Translations under genes and position numbers: made by a program | Shown: one piece after another, positions 25,541 to 35,650 of the stretch | Numbering within the stretch: position 1 is the stretch's first letter | Layout: each line of letters opens with the position of its first letter | Source: Chryseobacterium indologenes | GTDB lineage: Bacteria > Bacteroidota > Bacteroidia > Flavobacteriales > Weeksellaceae | Length of the DNA stretch: 64,000 bases | NCBI RefSeq assembly: GCF_001295265.1 | Contig: NZ_LJOD01000003.1 | Span: 1 to 64,000 of the forward strand | Direction: 5' to 3' | The notes under the pieces: model-generated | What the model was told of the DNA's origin: nothing | The model's database searches: none | The model's input: only the letters and a program-made list of their open reading frames with translations

Positions 25541-26134
25541 ATGACAAAAGACCAAAAAGTTGTAGCAATACAAGAGATCAAAGATTTGCTTCAGGATGCA
25601 AAAGTAGTATACGTAGCAGATTTAGAAGGTTTGAACGCTGCTAAATCTTCTGACTTCAGAAGACAGGCTTTCAAGCAGAATATCAAAGTAAAAGTAGTTA
25701 AAAATACACTTTTACAAAAAGCAATGGAGCAAATTGAAGGAGTAGATTACTCTGAAATGTTCCAGTCTTTCAAAGGAAACTCAGCATTGATGATTTCTGA
25801 GACGGCAAACGCTCCTGCAAAATTAATTCAGGGATTCAGAAAGAAAGAAGAGAAGCCGGCGCTTAAGTCTGCTTTTGTTCAGGAAACTTTCTATGTTGGT
25901 GACAACAACCTGGACATGTTGGCTAACATCAAGTCTAGAGAAGAAATGATCGGTGAAATCATCGGATTACTTCAGTCTCCAATCCAGAGAGTTGTTTCTG
26001 CTCTTCAAAACAAACCTGAAACTGTAGAAGCTAAAGCTGAAGAAGCAGCTCCTGCAGTAGAAGAAACTCCTGCTGCTGAAGCTCCGGAAGCTCCTGCTGC
26101 AGAAAGCACTGACGAAACGCCAGCTGCTGAATAA
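25541..26134 (+). CDS. rplJ: 50S ribosomal protein L10, with Ala/Glu-rich tail
   Basis: This 197-residue protein has the L10 N-terminal RNA-binding domain (VVYVADLEGLNAAKSSDFRR, VKVVKNTLLQKAM, FKGNSALMIS) and the helix that binds L7/L12 dimers. The start was set at ATG 25541 (MTKDQKV); an upstream in-frame ATG lies inside rplA. The last 40 residues are a low-complexity tail rich in Ala, Glu and Pro, which lengthens the protein beyond the usual 165-175 residues. The rplA-rplJ gap is only 16 bases, leaving no room for an L10 leader RNA there. Confidence 0.97.
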   Translation: MTKDQKVVAIQEIKDLLQDAKVVYVADLEGLNAAKSSDFRRQAFKQNIKVKVVKNTLLQKAMEQIEGVDYSEMFQSFKGNSALMISETANAPAKLIQGFRKKEEKPALKSAFVQETFYVGDNNLDMLANIKSREEMIGEIIGLLQSPIQRVVSALQNKPETVEAKAEEAAPAVEETPAAEAPEAPAAESTDETPAAE

Positions 26135-26180
26135 TTACACTCAAAAAATTAAATAAATAATCAACAAAAACATTACAACA

Positions 26181-26549
26181 ATGTCAGATTTAAAAAATTT
26201 AGCTGAAACGCTAGTAAACCTAACAGTAAAAGACGTAAATGAATTAGCTGCTATCCTTAAGGATGAGTACGGAATTGAGCCAGCTGCTGCTGCTGTAGTA
26301 GTTGCTGCAGGTGGTGCAGGTGATGCTGCTGAAGAAAAGACTGAATTCGATGTAATTCTTAAGTCTGCAGGTGCTTCTAAATTAGCTATCGTTAAATTAG
26401 TAAAAGATTTAACTGGTGCTGGTCTTAAAGAAGCTAAAGATATCGTAGATGGTGCTCCTGCTCCAATCAAAACTGGTATCTCTAAAGACGAAGCAGAAGC
26501 TCTTAAGAAGCAACTTGAAGAAGCTGGTGCTGAAGTAGAATTGAAATAA
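26181..26549 (+). CDS. rplL: 50S ribosomal protein L7/L12
   Basis: This 122-residue acidic protein has an N-terminal dimerisation helix region ([20 protein letters not shown]), an Ala/Gly hinge ([21 protein letters not shown]) and the C-terminal factor-binding domain ([37 protein letters not shown]). It forms the ribosomal stalk. A terminator follows; rpoB starts 5.3 kb further on rather than directly after. Confidence 0.98.
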   Translation: MSDLKNLAETLVNLTVKDVNELAAILKDEYGIEPAAAAVVVAAGGAGDAAEEKTEFDVILKSAGASKLAIVKLVKDLTGAGLKEAKDIVDGAPAPIKTGISKDEAEALKKQLEEAGAEVELK

Positions 26550-26571
26550 TTCATTTTACTATAAAATAACA

Positions 26572-26599
26572 AGCCTGAGTACTTACTCAGGCTTTTTTT
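26572..26599 (+). terminator. Terminator after rplL
   Basis: AGCCTGAGTA and TACTCAGGCT form a perfect 10-bp stem with a 2-base gap between them (tight loop), followed by seven T residues. Confidence 0.9.
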
Positions 26600-26766
26600 G
26601 TGCTCTTTATATTGGTTTTAGTAGTTTATAGGCAATTGTATTTAAATATCTATGGAAAATAATAAGTCGTATTTGATTATTTTTATTTAATTTTCAATAT
26701 TTAACATAATTAATTAATTATTTTATTCAAAAATTAGCTTTTGAATTATAAAATATTATTAAAATA

Positions 26767-26795
26767 TTGTTTTTATTAAAAATTTACTATATTTG
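26767..26795 (+). promoter_or_regulatory. Promoter before orphan secreted protein
   Basis: TTG at 26767-26769 and TATATTTG at 26788-26795 (18-base spacer), 24 bases before the proposed TTG start codon. Confidence 0.65.
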
Positions 26796-26819
26796 TAGTG
26801 AAAAAAAACACATGCACAT

Positions 26820-27344
26820 TTGAAAAGAAATTATCTTCTTTTCTGTAATCATATTGCATTTTGCTCAATAGGAATATTGGCAACGTTGATTATAGGAAGC
26901 CAAAATAAAGAGTGTCAGCCATATTCAGAATGGTCCGCATCATTATTCTCTTATTCCGGCGTATCTTATACTATTCCAGCTGGGGATAGTCATGGAGATG
27001 GTATAAACAATAGTTTGTCTTATGAATCTGATCAGTTGGAAAATGAGGATCAAAATAATAACAGACTGGTTTCTCTCCAGAGTCCTAAACAATCGTCTTT
27101 TTTAGCTTATACCTATAATTTTATATTTTCCTTAAGTAAAAATATTTTTTCAAAACTTATTTATCACCGTATTACTGAATGTTCAAAAGATTTTTTTTCC
27201 GGCATTCCGTTATATGGTACAGAATTAAGCATAATTGAAACTGTACAGCATTTAAATACAGATGCATTGTTATCTGCAGAAGACTTCAGGAGGTCAAAAG
27301 GCTTTGCATCTATCGTTAAAATTCCGGATAAACCTTTTACTTAA
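26820..27344 (+). CDS. Hypothetical secreted protein (TTG start)
   Basis: This open frame codes for 174 residues. It begins with TTG at 26820 just downstream of a good promoter; the ATG at 26812 is in another frame and stops at once. The N-terminus (KRNYLLFCNHIAFCSIGILA) looks like a signal peptide or membrane anchor. Residues about 55-85 are rich in Asp, Asn and Ser (GDSHGDGINNSLSYESDQ). No family is recognised. Composition is like its neighbours. It lies 131 bases before a VGINT-type surface gene. It may be an orphan or a decayed gene. Confidence 0.5.
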   Translation: MKRNYLLFCNHIAFCSIGILATLIIGSQNKECQPYSEWSASLFSYSGVSYTIPAGDSHGDGINNSLSYESDQLENEDQNNNRLVSLQSPKQSSFLAYTYNFIFSLSKNIFSKLIYHRITECSKDFFSGIPLYGTELSIIETVQHLNTDALLSAEDFRRSKGFASIVKIPDKPFT

Positions 27345-27365
27345 TCTGCTAAAGCAGTTTTTACT
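27343..27365 (+). terminator. Weak terminator after orphan gene
   Basis: CTGC-TAAA-GCAG followed by TTTTT. The stem is short. Confidence 0.4.
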
Positions 27366-27475
27366 GCTCTTTATACATTCCTCTTTACTTTACTGAATTC
27401 CCAAGTAGGGAAAGGTTTTCTATGCCACATTAATTAAAAAAACACACATAAAAAACAACAAATATCACTAGAAAA

Positions 27476-28639
27476 ATGAAAAACAAATTATTTACGATCG
27501 CAGCATTGTCTTTAAGTTTTTGGGCATGCGCACAAGTAGGAATCAATACAAATGATCCGAAAGCGAGCCTTGACGTCACAGGCTTTCCAGCCATAGCCGC
27601 TAAACTGGATGGAGTTATTGCCCCAAGACTCACCGGGGATCAGCTGAGACTGAAAACATATACCAGTGCCCAGACAGGAGCAATGGTTTATGTAACAGCA
27701 GCAGATACTAATCCTGGTGGGCAGACCGTAGCAGTATTATCACCCGGATATTATTATTTCGATGGGACAAAATGGGAGCAGTTCGGAGCAGACTGGCATA
27801 CAGCCGGAAATATAGGAACAGTTGCCGCCGCAGCAACTCTTGGTACAAATATCACTACAGGCAATTATCTGGGAACAGCAGATGGACAGAATCTCGTACT
27901 GGCTACCGGTAAGAATGTTAAAGGAATCCTGGATACCAATGGAACCTTACAGGGAGGAAATATGAACGCCTCAGGACCATACGCTTCTTTTACATGGGGG
28001 TCCAATAATTCTCTGGGAAATACAAGTTCGTCCAATGTTGCTTTAGGAAGAGATAACACCGTCTCAGCACAGGGCGCAAACTTTCCGGGAATCGCTATAG
28101 GAATGAAAAATACAGCTGCCAGTGGTGCTAAAATTATTGGAAGCAATAATACCGGGACCGGTGCCACTACTTTGGTGTTTGGAAATGGAAATGACCTTAT
28201 CAATGCATCAGGCATTACCATTGGAAACAACAATAGAAATGACGGTGGGCTTGTTATAGGTACCGGAAATACAGCCAGTATAAGTAATATGGCTTTCGGA
28301 GCCAATTCTACAGCTTCAGGAAGCGGTTATGCTTTAGCTGTAGGATTTTCTGCACAGGCAACCTCAAACCAGTCGGTGTATGGCAATATAATGCATGTTT
28401 TTTCCGGGCAGGGTGCGGTAGGTACTGCTGCTACGGATGTAGGAATTAATATGGCTCCCAATGGGAATAATTTTGCAGACCTTGAAATAAGCAAGGCAAT
28501 CCTGATTAAGGCAAATACTAGGCCTGTATGCGATGCTTCCAATGCCGGAACCATTATTTATGAAGTGTCATCATCAGTTGGAAATTTCGTGGGATGCAGG
28601 CAAACCGGAGCTTCCACTTATGCGTGGCAGAACCTTTAA
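27476..28639 (+). CDS. Secreted surface protein with YadA-head-like repeats
   Basis: This 387-residue protein has a signal peptide (ending ACAQ), then VGINTNDPKASLDVTG, the same motif as the three proteins at 14756-16702. A module with TGAMVYVTAA and PGYYYFDGTKWEQF follows; this pair is common at the start of Bacteroidota fibre-like proteins. Residues about 165-305 hold short repeats with AxG and N-S-A patterns (WGSNNSLGNTSSSNVALGRD, IAIGMKNTAASG, MAFGANSTASGSGYALAVG), the left-handed beta-roll repeat of YadA-type heads. No T9SS sorting domain or membrane anchor is evident. Probably a trimeric surface or secreted fibre. Confidence 0.8.
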   Translation: MKNKLFTIAALSLSFWACAQVGINTNDPKASLDVTGFPAIAAKLDGVIAPRLTGDQLRLKTYTSAQTGAMVYVTAADTNPGGQTVAVLSPGYYYFDGTKWEQFGADWHTAGNIGTVAAAATLGTNITTGNYLGTADGQNLVLATGKNVKGILDTNGTLQGGNMNASGPYASFTWGSNNSLGNTSSSNVALGRDNTVSAQGANFPGIAIGMKNTAASGAKIIGSNNTGTGATTLVFGNGNDLINASGITIGNNNRNDGGLVIGTGNTASISNMAFGANSTASGSGYALAVGFSAQATSNQSVYGNIMHVFSGQGAVGTAATDVGINMAPNGNNFADLEISKAILIKANTRPVCDASNAGTIIYEVSSSVGNFVGCRQTGASTYAWQNL

Positions 28640-28675
28640 TTAAAAAACACACAACTTTAAATAAAAACAAACAAA

Positions 28676-31273
28676 ATGACAAGAAAATTATTTGGAAAAC
28701 TTGCTGCGGTGTTGATGACATTGATAATGTCAGCAATGATTTTTGCACAGCAGGGGTATGAGCCTATCCGTGGGATGGGAGTAGAAGCAAAACCTGTTAA
28801 TAATTCAGGAATTTGCCTTGCATGTTATAACGGGAGCATGAATCCTGTGGTAGATGCGGATCTGAACAACAAGGTAAGCATGGGCAACTTTGCCTCTCTG
28901 GTGAGCGGGAACGGAATATCTGTAAAAAATACAAATACGACGTATCCTGCCGGATATATTACAGGTTTTAATGTGGATCTGGGAACCAGCTTTATTACCG
29001 TAGACCTTTTAAGTTCATTAAGGATCAGTACTTATAAAAATGGAGTGCTTCAGGAGAGTACTACCAGCAGTACACTTCTTTCAGTTCCGGCATTCGGAGG
29101 AAATAAAAACAGAATCTTCCTGCATTTTAAGACAACAAAAGAATTTAATGAAGTAAGATTGTATCAGACCAATGTACTTTCGGTATTCAGTGCAATGAAT
29201 GTGTATTATGCGTTTGCATTTGATCCGGCTAAAGTACCTGTTGATACCAATGGAATTTGTGATGATATCATTGCCGGAAGCGGTGTAGACGGGAATGTTT
29301 CCGGAAGCAGCAGCTTCATTGCCCCGCTTTCTTTTGTTCAGAACAGAGAAAGAATCGGGGACGGAGATAAAAACTCATATGGTTCAATTGTACTTCCTGC
29401 CGGGCTTTTGGGATCTTATTCTGTAGGAGTACTGGATAAAAACCAGGTATATCCTGCCGGAAACAGAACCGGATTTGTGATTTCTCCTGATGATGAAGGA
29501 AAACTTTTAAGTGCGGAATTTCTGAAAAATATTACCGTTGAAACCTATTTATACGGTCAGCTTCAGGATTCAAGAACATTATCTGATGGCGGAGGTCTTA
29601 TCAATATTAAAGTTCTTGGATTTGGATCAGGAAAACAGAAAGTAACCGTTACCACTACCAAGCCATTTAATGAAGTGCGCCTGAAAATAACGCAGACTGT
29701 AGGAGTGAATTTGGGTTCTTTAAAAGTATATTATGCGTTCGAAGAACCTGTTGCCTGTGACTGTGATGATAAAATCCAGACAAACGGTTCCGCAATCCCG
29801 GGAAATCTGGTAACAGGAACAAGCTGGACGTCCGGGCCGGGATTCTTAGGGCTTATCCTTGCAAAAATGACAAATCCCGAAGCTATTGTAGACAACAATC
29901 CATCTAATTATGCAACAGCCACTATTCCGGCAGCTTCTGTTTTCAGTATTTTCTCAGCATATGCAACAGTTGGTACCAACACTATGATGCCAGCTAATAC
30001 CTATGCCGGATTTACTCTGGAAAAAGCGGCCAATCTGATCGGAGTAAGTATCCTGGAGAATATTACCGTGACATTGTATAACGGGAATACCCTTACAGAC
30101 ACATTTACAAGTACGGGAAGCCTGATCAGCGGAAACTTTTTTACCACAAATTCCAATAAGTTTTATGTTGGAGGAAAAGCGACCAAACCTTTTAACAGGA
30201 TTAAAGTAACTTTTTATAGCGGTACAGCCGTACGTCTTCCTCAAAGCTATAATATCTATAATGCTTTTGCCAGCAGAGATGATGATAATGATGGAGTTCC
30301 TAACTGCTTTGATCAATGTCCGAACGGCAATGACAGTATTGATAATAATGGTAACGGTATTCCGGATTGTGCGGAAGGCTGTACGGTTGTTAACGATAAA
30401 TCGCCTGCAATAGATACAGATGGTGACGGAATCGTAGATGCGTGTGATCTTGATGCTGATAATGACGGTATTCCGGATGAAATAGAAGATGCTGATAATG
30501 ACGGGAAATTTGAAAATGATGATGCCGAAGGAAATCTACTGGTTATTCCGGTTCTTGGCGATTCAGTTCCTAACTACCGTGATCTGGATTCGGATAATGA
30601 CGGTATACTGGATCTGTTTGAATCGGGTATTCCTGTTTCAGTGATTAACCAGATTGATGCTGATCATAACGGTATTATTGATAGTAATGTAGCGGTAGGG
30701 CAAAATGGTATTGCCGATATTCTGGAAACTTATCCGGATTCCGGAGTGATGAAATATCAGATTAAAAATACGGATGGTGATGATAAACCGGATTTTCTTG
30801 ATCTTACTTCCAATGGTTCAGAATTTGACCTGTATGCAATCGGTAAAGATAATCTGGATGATCTTGGTGGTGGATTTATTTCCAGAATCAACGATATGGA
30901 CAAAGATGGCATTCAGGCTGTGGTAGATACAGATCTTGTAAAAAGAGGAGCTCCGGATTCCCCGCTTTCCCCCTATGCAACACTGCTGAAAAATGCACAG
31001 ATGAAAACAGCTAAAGCAATAGGTACTGAAATTACAGAAGCTGCTGCAGATACTAAAATTTACCCTAACCCGGTAAAATCTGGTGAAAATCTTAATCTGA
31101 GATCAGAAGAAGGAGGAGTATATACCATGTTCTCCGGCCAGGGCCAGTTGATTAAGACCGGTCAGTTTAGCGGAAATACAGAAATCAGTACTTCTTCATT
31201 ACCTGCAGGGGTTTATATCATTAAGATAGAGGCTAAGTCGACTGTAAAATCTTATAAGGTAATTGTAAAATAA
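28676..31273 (+). CDS. Large secreted T9SS protein: three-fold repeated domain plus thrombospondin type-3 repeats
   Basis: This 865-residue protein has a signal peptide (to about residue 24). Three tandem domains of about 150-175 residues cover about 30-530. Each contains a YPAG-TGF or ANTYAGF pattern, an ITVxxY/LxxGxL strand pair and a closing KPFNEVRL...YYAF motif. Residues about 534-660 are Asp-rich calcium-binding thrombospondin type-3 repeats (DDDNDGVPNCFDQCP, DTDGDGIVDACDLDADNDG, DLDSDNDGILD). The C-terminus (about 790-865) is a T9SS type A sorting domain (KIYPNPVKSGENL, LPAGVYIIKI). It is the last gene of the block between rplL and rpoB. Likely a calcium-stabilised surface protein; ligand unknown. 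Confidence 0.9.
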   Translation: MTRKLFGKLAAVLMTLIMSAMIFAQQGYEPIRGMGVEAKPVNNSGICLACYNGSMNPVVDADLNNKVSMGNFASLVSGNGISVKNTNTTYPAGYITGFNVDLGTSFITVDLLSSLRISTYKNGVLQESTTSSTLLSVPAFGGNKNRIFLHFKTTKEFNEVRLYQTNVLSVFSAMNVYYAFAFDPAKVPVDTNGICDDIIAGSGVDGNVSGSSSFIAPLSFVQNRERIGDGDKNSYGSIVLPAGLLGSYSVGVLDKNQVYPAGNRTGFVISPDDEGKLLSAEFLKNITVETYLYGQLQDSRTLSDGGGLINIKVLGFGSGKQKVTVTTTKPFNEVRLKITQTVGVNLGSLKVYYAFEEPVACDCDDKIQTNGSAIPGNLVTGTSWTSGPGFLGLILAKMTNPEAIVDNNPSNYATATIPAASVFSIFSAYATVGTNTMMPANTYAGFTLEKAANLIGVSILENITVTLYNGNTLTDTFTSTGSLISGNFFTTNSNKFYVGGKATKPFNRIKVTFYSGTAVRLPQSYNIYNAFASRDDDNDGVPNCFDQCPNGNDSIDNNGNGIPDCAEGCTVVNDKSPAIDTDGDGIVDACDLDADNDGIPDEIEDADNDGKFENDDAEGNLLVIPVLGDSVPNYRDLDSDNDGILDLFESGIPVSVINQIDADHNGIIDSNVAVGQNGIADILETYPDSGVMKYQIKNTDGDDKPDFLDLTSNGSEFDLYAIGKDNLDDLGGGFISRINDMDKDGIQAVVDTDLVKRGAPDSPLSPYATLLKNAQMKTAKAIGTEITEAAADTKIYPNPVKSGENLNLRSEEGGVYTMFSGQGQLIKTGQFSGNTEISTSSLPAGVYIIKIEAKSTVKSYKVIVK

Positions 31274-31300
31274 CAAAAAATATAATAATCTGTATATAAA

Positions 31301-31327
31301 AGAAACCACTCTTTTGGGTGGTTTCTT
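31301..31327 (+). terminator. Terminator after the large T9SS gene
   Basis: AGAAACCACTC and GGGTGGTTTCT flank a TTTT loop; followed by TTGG, so the T tract is short. Confidence 0.7.
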
Positions 31328-31437
31328 TGGTTGTGTGTCCTCCTTCAAGGCTGATATCTCTACTATAAAATTAAGGTATTTTTCAATGGAGAAGTCCAGG
31401 TTTTTCGGAAGTCATAAAGTCAAAGCTTTAAAATATT

Positions 31438-31463
31438 AACCGCTTCATTTTGAAGTGGTTTTA
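31438..31463 (+). terminator. Hairpin before rpoB promoter
   Basis: AACCGCTTCA pairs with TGAAGTGGTT (one wobble) around TTT, followed by TTATTT. It may insulate rpoB from the accessory block. Confidence 0.6.
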
Positions 31464-31495
31464 TTTGTTCATGTGGAAAATATTTTGTACCTTTG
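31464..31495 (+). promoter_or_regulatory. rpoBC promoter
   Basis: TTTG at 31464-31467 and TACCTTTG at 31488-31495 (20-base spacer). The start would be near 31502, about 325 bases before rpoB. Confidence 0.75.
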
Positions 31496-31549
31496 TCCCT
31501 CTTTTGGCGCGAATAATTGTTTGTATATCTATAAAATATTGAATATCAC

Positions 31550-31571
31550 CTCTTTCATGAAAATGAAAGGG
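31550..31571 (+). promoter_or_regulatory. rpoB leader hairpin with GAAA tetraloop
   Basis: CTCTTTCAT (31550-31558) pairs with ATGAAAGGG (31563-31571) around GAAA, followed by CTTTTG. It could be an attenuator-like or protein-binding hairpin. Confidence 0.45.
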
Positions 31572-31627
31572 CTTTTGTGTATATAGATATTGCGGCGATC
31601 TCTGCCTCAAAAGTAATAAAAATATTT

Positions 31628-31662
31628 TGCATTACGCTGTGAAAAGATATACCAGCGTTGCA
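31628..31662 (+). promoter_or_regulatory. Second rpoB leader hairpin
   Basis: TGCA plus ACGCTG (31628-31639, TT bulge) pair with CAGCGT plus TGCA (31653-31662). Confidence 0.4.
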
Positions 31663-31779
31663 GTTAGAAGTCGGATAAAGACTTAAAGAATTGAGAATAA
31701 AGAATAAAGACCTGATAATTGCGCCAAAATTTTCTTGCTTTTTCTTTTCTCCAGCCTCTTTTTCTTTACTTTCTTCTGA

Positions 31780-31787
31780 TATTTTTG
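31780..31787 (+). promoter_or_regulatory. Possible proximal rpoB promoter (-7 element)
   Basis: TATTTTTG, 41 bases before the rpoB start codon. No clear -33 element. Confidence 0.4.
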
Positions 31788-31828
31788 TAATTAATCAAAA
31801 TATTTTTTAACCCTTTCTTAAAAGTTTT

Positions 31829-34800
31829 ATGAGTAAAACAACAGCAACAACTAGGGGGAATCAGAGAATTAACTTCTCTTCAGCGAAAGGAAAAATTATC
31901 ACTCCTGACTTCCTGGATATCCAGATCGAGTCTTTTAGAGAATTTTTCCAGCTTGATACTCTTCCGGAAGACAGAACAGACGAAGGTTTGTACAAGACTT
32001 TCCAGGAAAATTTCCCGATTACTGATTCCAGAAACCAGTTCGTATTGGAATTTTTGGATTATCTGGTAGATTCTCCACGTTATTCAATTGATGAGTGTGT
32101 GGAAAGAGGATTAACGTATTCAGTGCCTCTTAAAGCAAGACTTAAATTGTATTGTACAGACCCTGAACACGAGGATTTCCAGACTGTGGTTCAGGATGTG
32201 TACCTAGGCCCGGTTCCTTACATGACGCCTAGCGGATCTTTCATCATCAACGGTGCAGAGAGAGTTATCGTTACGCAGTTACACCGTTCACCTGGTGTAT
32301 TCTTCGGACAGACTTACCACGCTAACGGAACCAAGCTTTACTATTCAAGAATTATCCCTTTCAAAGGATCTTGGATGGAATTTACAACCGATATCAACAG
32401 CGTAATGTATGCGTATATCGATCGTAAGAAAAAGTTACCATTAACAACTTTATTAAGAGCTATCGGTTATGAGTCTGATAAGGATATCCTTCAGATTTTC
32501 GACCTTGCTGAAGAAGTGAAAGTTTCTAAAGCAGCACTTAAAAAAGTAGAAGGAAGAACATTGGCTGCGAGAGTACTGAACACATGGTTTGAGGACTTCG
32601 TAGACGAAGATACAGGTGAGGTAGTTTCTATCGAAAGAAACGAAATCATCCTGGATAGAGAAACAATTCTTGAAAAAGAACATTTAGATCTTATTCTTGA
32701 TGCTGGCGTGAAATCAATCCTGATTCACAAAGAAAACAGCAATGAATTCTCCATCATCCAGAATACATTACAAAAAGACCCTACCAACTCTGAAAAAGAA
32801 GCGGTAGAGTACATCTATCGTCAGTTAAGAAATGCAGATCCGCCAGATGAGGAAACGGCAAGAGGAATCATTGAAAAATTATTCTTCTCCGAGCAGAGAT
32901 ACTCTTTAGGTGAAGTAGGACGTTACAGACTGAACAAAAAGCTTGGGCTTAACATCCCTACTACAACTGAAGTTCTTACCAAAGAAGATATCATTGCAAT
33001 CGTAAGACACTTAATCGAACTTGTTAACTCTAAAGCAGAGGTTGATGATATTGACCACCTTTCTAACAGAAGAATCAAAACTGTTGGAGAGCAGCTGGCA
33101 GGGCAGTTCGGAGTAGGTCTTTCAAGAATTGCAAGAACAATCAAGGAAAGAATGAACGTTAGAGATAACGAAATCTTTACTCCGCTTGATCTTGTAAATG
33201 CGAAGACATTAACATCCGTAATCAACTCGTTCTTCGGTACCAACCAGCTGTCTCAGTTCATGGACCAGACCAACCCGCTGTCAGAGATCACTCACAAGAG
33301 AAGATTGTCTGCCCTAGGGCCTGGTGGTTTATCAAGAGAAAGAGCAGGTTTCGAGGTTCGTGACGTTCACCATACCCACTACGGAAGAATCTGTCCGATT
33401 GAAACTCCGGAAGGACCAAACATCGGTTTGATTTCCTCTTTAGGAATCTATGCAAAAATCAACAGACTTGGTTTCATTGAAACTCCATACAGAAAAGTAG
33501 AAGACAGCAAGATTGATCTTAATGCAGACCCTATTTATCTTAATGCAGAAGACGAAGAAGATAAAGTAATTGCTCAGGCAAACGTTGAATTGAGTGATAA
33601 CGGAGACTTCTTAACAGACAGAATTATTGCAAGACTGGATGGTGATTACCCTGTAGTGGAGCCTTCTCAGGTTAACCTTATCGATGTTGCACCAAACCAG
33701 ATCTCCGGTATTTCCGCTTCATTAATTCCATTCCTGGAGCATGATGATGCGAACCGTGCATTGATGGGATCCAACATGATGCGTCAGGCCGTTCCTTTGT
33801 TGAAGCCACAGGCTCCAATCGTAGGTACAGGTCTGGAACAACAGGTTGCCAAAGATTCAAGAATTCTGATCAATGCTGAGGGTACAGGTACTGTAGAATA
33901 TGTAGATGCTGATAAGATCACTATTAAATATGAAAGAAGCGAGGACGAAGATTTAGTACAATTCGAGTCTGCTACTAAAACATATAACCTTACCAAGTTC
34001 AGAAAAACCAACCAGAGTACAACTATTACGCTAAGACCAAACGTAAGAGTAGGTGATGTAGTGGAAAAAGGACAGGTTCTTTGCGACGGTTACGCTACTG
34101 AAAACGGAGAATTGGCTCTTGGTAGAAACCTGGTAGTTGCGTTCATGCCTTGGAAAGGATACAACTTTGAGGATGCAATCGTAATCAACGAAAAAGTTGT
34201 ACGTGAAGACTGGTTTACTTCAATCCACGTAGACGAATACTCTCTTGAAGTTCGTGATACCAAATTAGGTATGGAAGAGCTTACAGCAGATATTCCAAAC
34301 GTATCTGAAGAAGCTACCAAAGATCTTGACGAGAACGGTATGATCAGAATCGGTGCAGAAGTGAAGCCTGGAGATATCATGATTGGTAAAATCACTCCAA
34401 AAGGTGAATCTGACCCAACACCTGAAGAAAAACTTCTTAGAGCAATCTTCGGTGATAAAGCTGGAGATGTGAAAGATGCTTCATTGAAAGCTGACTCTTC
34501 ATTAAGAGGTGTGGTGATCAATAAGAAACTGTTCTCAAGAAACATTAAAGACAAAAAGAAAAGAACCGAAGAAAAACTTAAACTTGAAGAAATTGAAAAC
34601 ACTTACAAGGCTAAGTTTGACGAGCTGAGAAACACTTTAATTGAAAAACTAAACACGCTGGTAAGCGGTAAAACTTCTCAGGGAGTGAAAAACGACCTTG
34701 ATGAGGAAATTATCGGTAAAGGAGTGAAGTTTACTCACAAACTCTTAACTTCAGTTGAAGATTATGTAAACGTTAGCGGTTCAGACTGGACAGTTGATGC

Positions 34801-35650
34801 TGATAAGAATGAATTGATCAAGCAATTGATTCACAACTACAAAATCAAATACAACGATATTCAAGGAGTTAAAAACCGTGAGAAATTTGCTATTTCAATC
34901 GGTGATGAACTTCCTGCAGGTATCATGAAGCTGGCTAAAGTTTACATTGCTAAGAAACGTAAACTGAATGTAGGAGATAAAATGGCGGGACGTCACGGTA
35001 ACAAAGGTATCGTTTCAAGAATCGTTCGTGAAGAAGATATGCCGTTCCTTGAAGATGGAACACCGGTAGATATCGTATTGAACCCGCTAGGGGTACCTTC
35101 ACGTATGAACATTGGTCAGATTTATGAGACAGTTCTTGGATGGGCTGGTCAGAAATTAGGATTGAAGTTTGCTACCCCAATCTTTGACGGAGCAAGTCTT
35201 GAGCAGATTACAGAGTATACAGATAAAGCAGGTCTTCCTAAATTCGGTCACACTCACCTTTATGATGGGGGTACCGGAGAAAGATTTACTCAGGCAGCTA
35301 CAGTAGGTATTATCTACATGCTGAAACTGGGGCACATGGTTGACGATAAGATGCACGCACGTTCTATTGGACCTTACTCATTAATCACGCAGCAGCCGTT
35401 AGGAGGTAAAGCTCAGTTCGGAGGGCAGAGATTCGGAGAGATGGAGGTTTGGGCTCTTGAAGCATTCGGAGCATCCAACATCCTTAGAGAAATCCTTACC
35501 GTGAAATCGGATGACGTGATTGGTAGAGCGAAAACTTACGAAGCAATTGCAAAAGGTGAATCTATGCCTGAACCAGGTATTCCGGAATCATTCAACGTAT
35601 TGCTTCACGAGTTACAAGGTCTTGGATTAGACGTAAGATTGGAGGAGTAA
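31829..35650 (+). CDS. rpoB: DNA-directed RNA polymerase subunit beta
   Basis: This 1273-residue protein is the beta subunit that forms half of the RNA polymerase active-site cleft. Hallmarks include the rifampicin region ([40 protein letters not shown]), [16 protein letters not shown], the switch region [14 protein letters not shown] and the C-terminal [20 protein letters not shown]. The rifampicin-binding residues appear wild type (Q, D, H and S positions all present). It is followed by rpoC after 122 bases holding an inverted repeat. It is separated from rplL by 5.3 kb and driven by its own promoter with a long leader. Confidence 0.99.
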   Translation: MSKTTATTRGNQRINFSSAKGKIITPDFLDIQIESFREFFQLDTLPEDRTDEGLYKTFQENFPITDSRNQFVLEFLDYLVDSPRYSIDECVERGLTYSVPLKARLKLYCTDPEHEDFQTVVQDVYLGPVPYMTPSGSFIINGAERVIVTQLHRSPGVFFGQTYHANGTKLYYSRIIPFKGSWMEFTTDINSVMYAYIDRKKKLPLTTLLRAIGYESDKDILQIFDLAEEVKVSKAALKKVEGRTLAARVLNTWFEDFVDEDTGEVVSIERNEIILDRETILEKEHLDLILDAGVKSILIHKENSNEFSIIQNTLQKDPTNSEKEAVEYIYRQLRNADPPDEETARGIIEKLFFSEQRYSLGEVGRYRLNKKLGLNIPTTTEVLTKEDIIAIVRHLIELVNSKAEVDDIDHLSNRRIKTVGEQLAGQFGVGLSRIARTIKERMNVRDNEIFTPLDLVNAKTLTSVINSFFGTNQLSQFMDQTNPLSEITHKRRLSALGPGGLSRERAGFEVRDVHHTHYGRICPIETPEGPNIGLISSLGIYAKINRLGFIETPYRKVEDSKIDLNADPIYLNAEDEEDKVIAQANVELSDNGDFLTDRIIARLDGDYPVVEPSQVNLIDVAPNQISGISASLIPFLEHDDANRALMGSNMMRQAVPLLKPQAPIVGTGLEQQVAKDSRILINAEGTGTVEYVDADKITIKYERSEDEDLVQFESATKTYNLTKFRKTNQSTTITLRPNVRVGDVVEKGQVLCDGYATENGELALGRNLVVAFMPWKGYNFEDAIVINEKVVREDWFTSIHVDEYSLEVRDTKLGMEELTADIPNVSEEATKDLDENGMIRIGAEVKPGDIMIGKITPKGESDPTPEEKLLRAIFGDKAGDVKDASLKADSSLRGVVINKKLFSRNIKDKKKRTEEKLKLEEIENTYKAKFDELRNTLIEKLNTLVSGKTSQGVKNDLDEEIIGKGVKFTHKLLTSVEDYVNVSGSDWTVDADKNELIKQLIHNYKIKYNDIQGVKNREKFAISIGDELPAGIMKLAKVYIAKKRKLNVGDKMAGRHGNKGIVSRIVREEDMPFLEDGTPVDIVLNPLGVPSRMNIGQIYETVLGWAGQKLGLKFATPIFDGASLEQITEYTDKAGLPKFGHTHLYDGGTGERFTQAATVGIIYMLKLGHMVDDKMHARSIGPYSLITQQPLGGKAQFGGQRFGEMEVWALEAFGASNILREILTVKSDDVIGRAKTYEAIAKGESMPEPGIPESFNVLLHELQGLGLDVRLEE

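Larger units (their letters stand above)
31274..31828 (+). other. Non-coding region and long rpoB leader
   Basis: A 555-base stretch without a gene holds two hairpins with terminator features, the rpoB promoter near 31464-31495 and a leader of about 325 bases. The leader has two hairpins (31550-31571 and 31628-31662), and a second possible promoter lies close to rpoB. Confidence 0.65.

Noticed and set aside
26141..26572. 143-codon minus-strand frame opposite rplL
   Set aside because: Antisense of the Ala/Gly-rich L7/L12 hinge gives Ala/Ser-rich sequence; not a gene.
27865..28305. 146-codon minus-strand frame opposite the YadA-like repeat region
   Set aside because: Repeat-rich composition of the real gene produces a long open antisense frame; Pro/Leu/Val-rich and without motifs.
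34090..34602. 170-codon minus-strand frame inside rpoB
   Set aside because: Serine/leucine-rich antisense shadow of a highly conserved gene; no start signal or domain.
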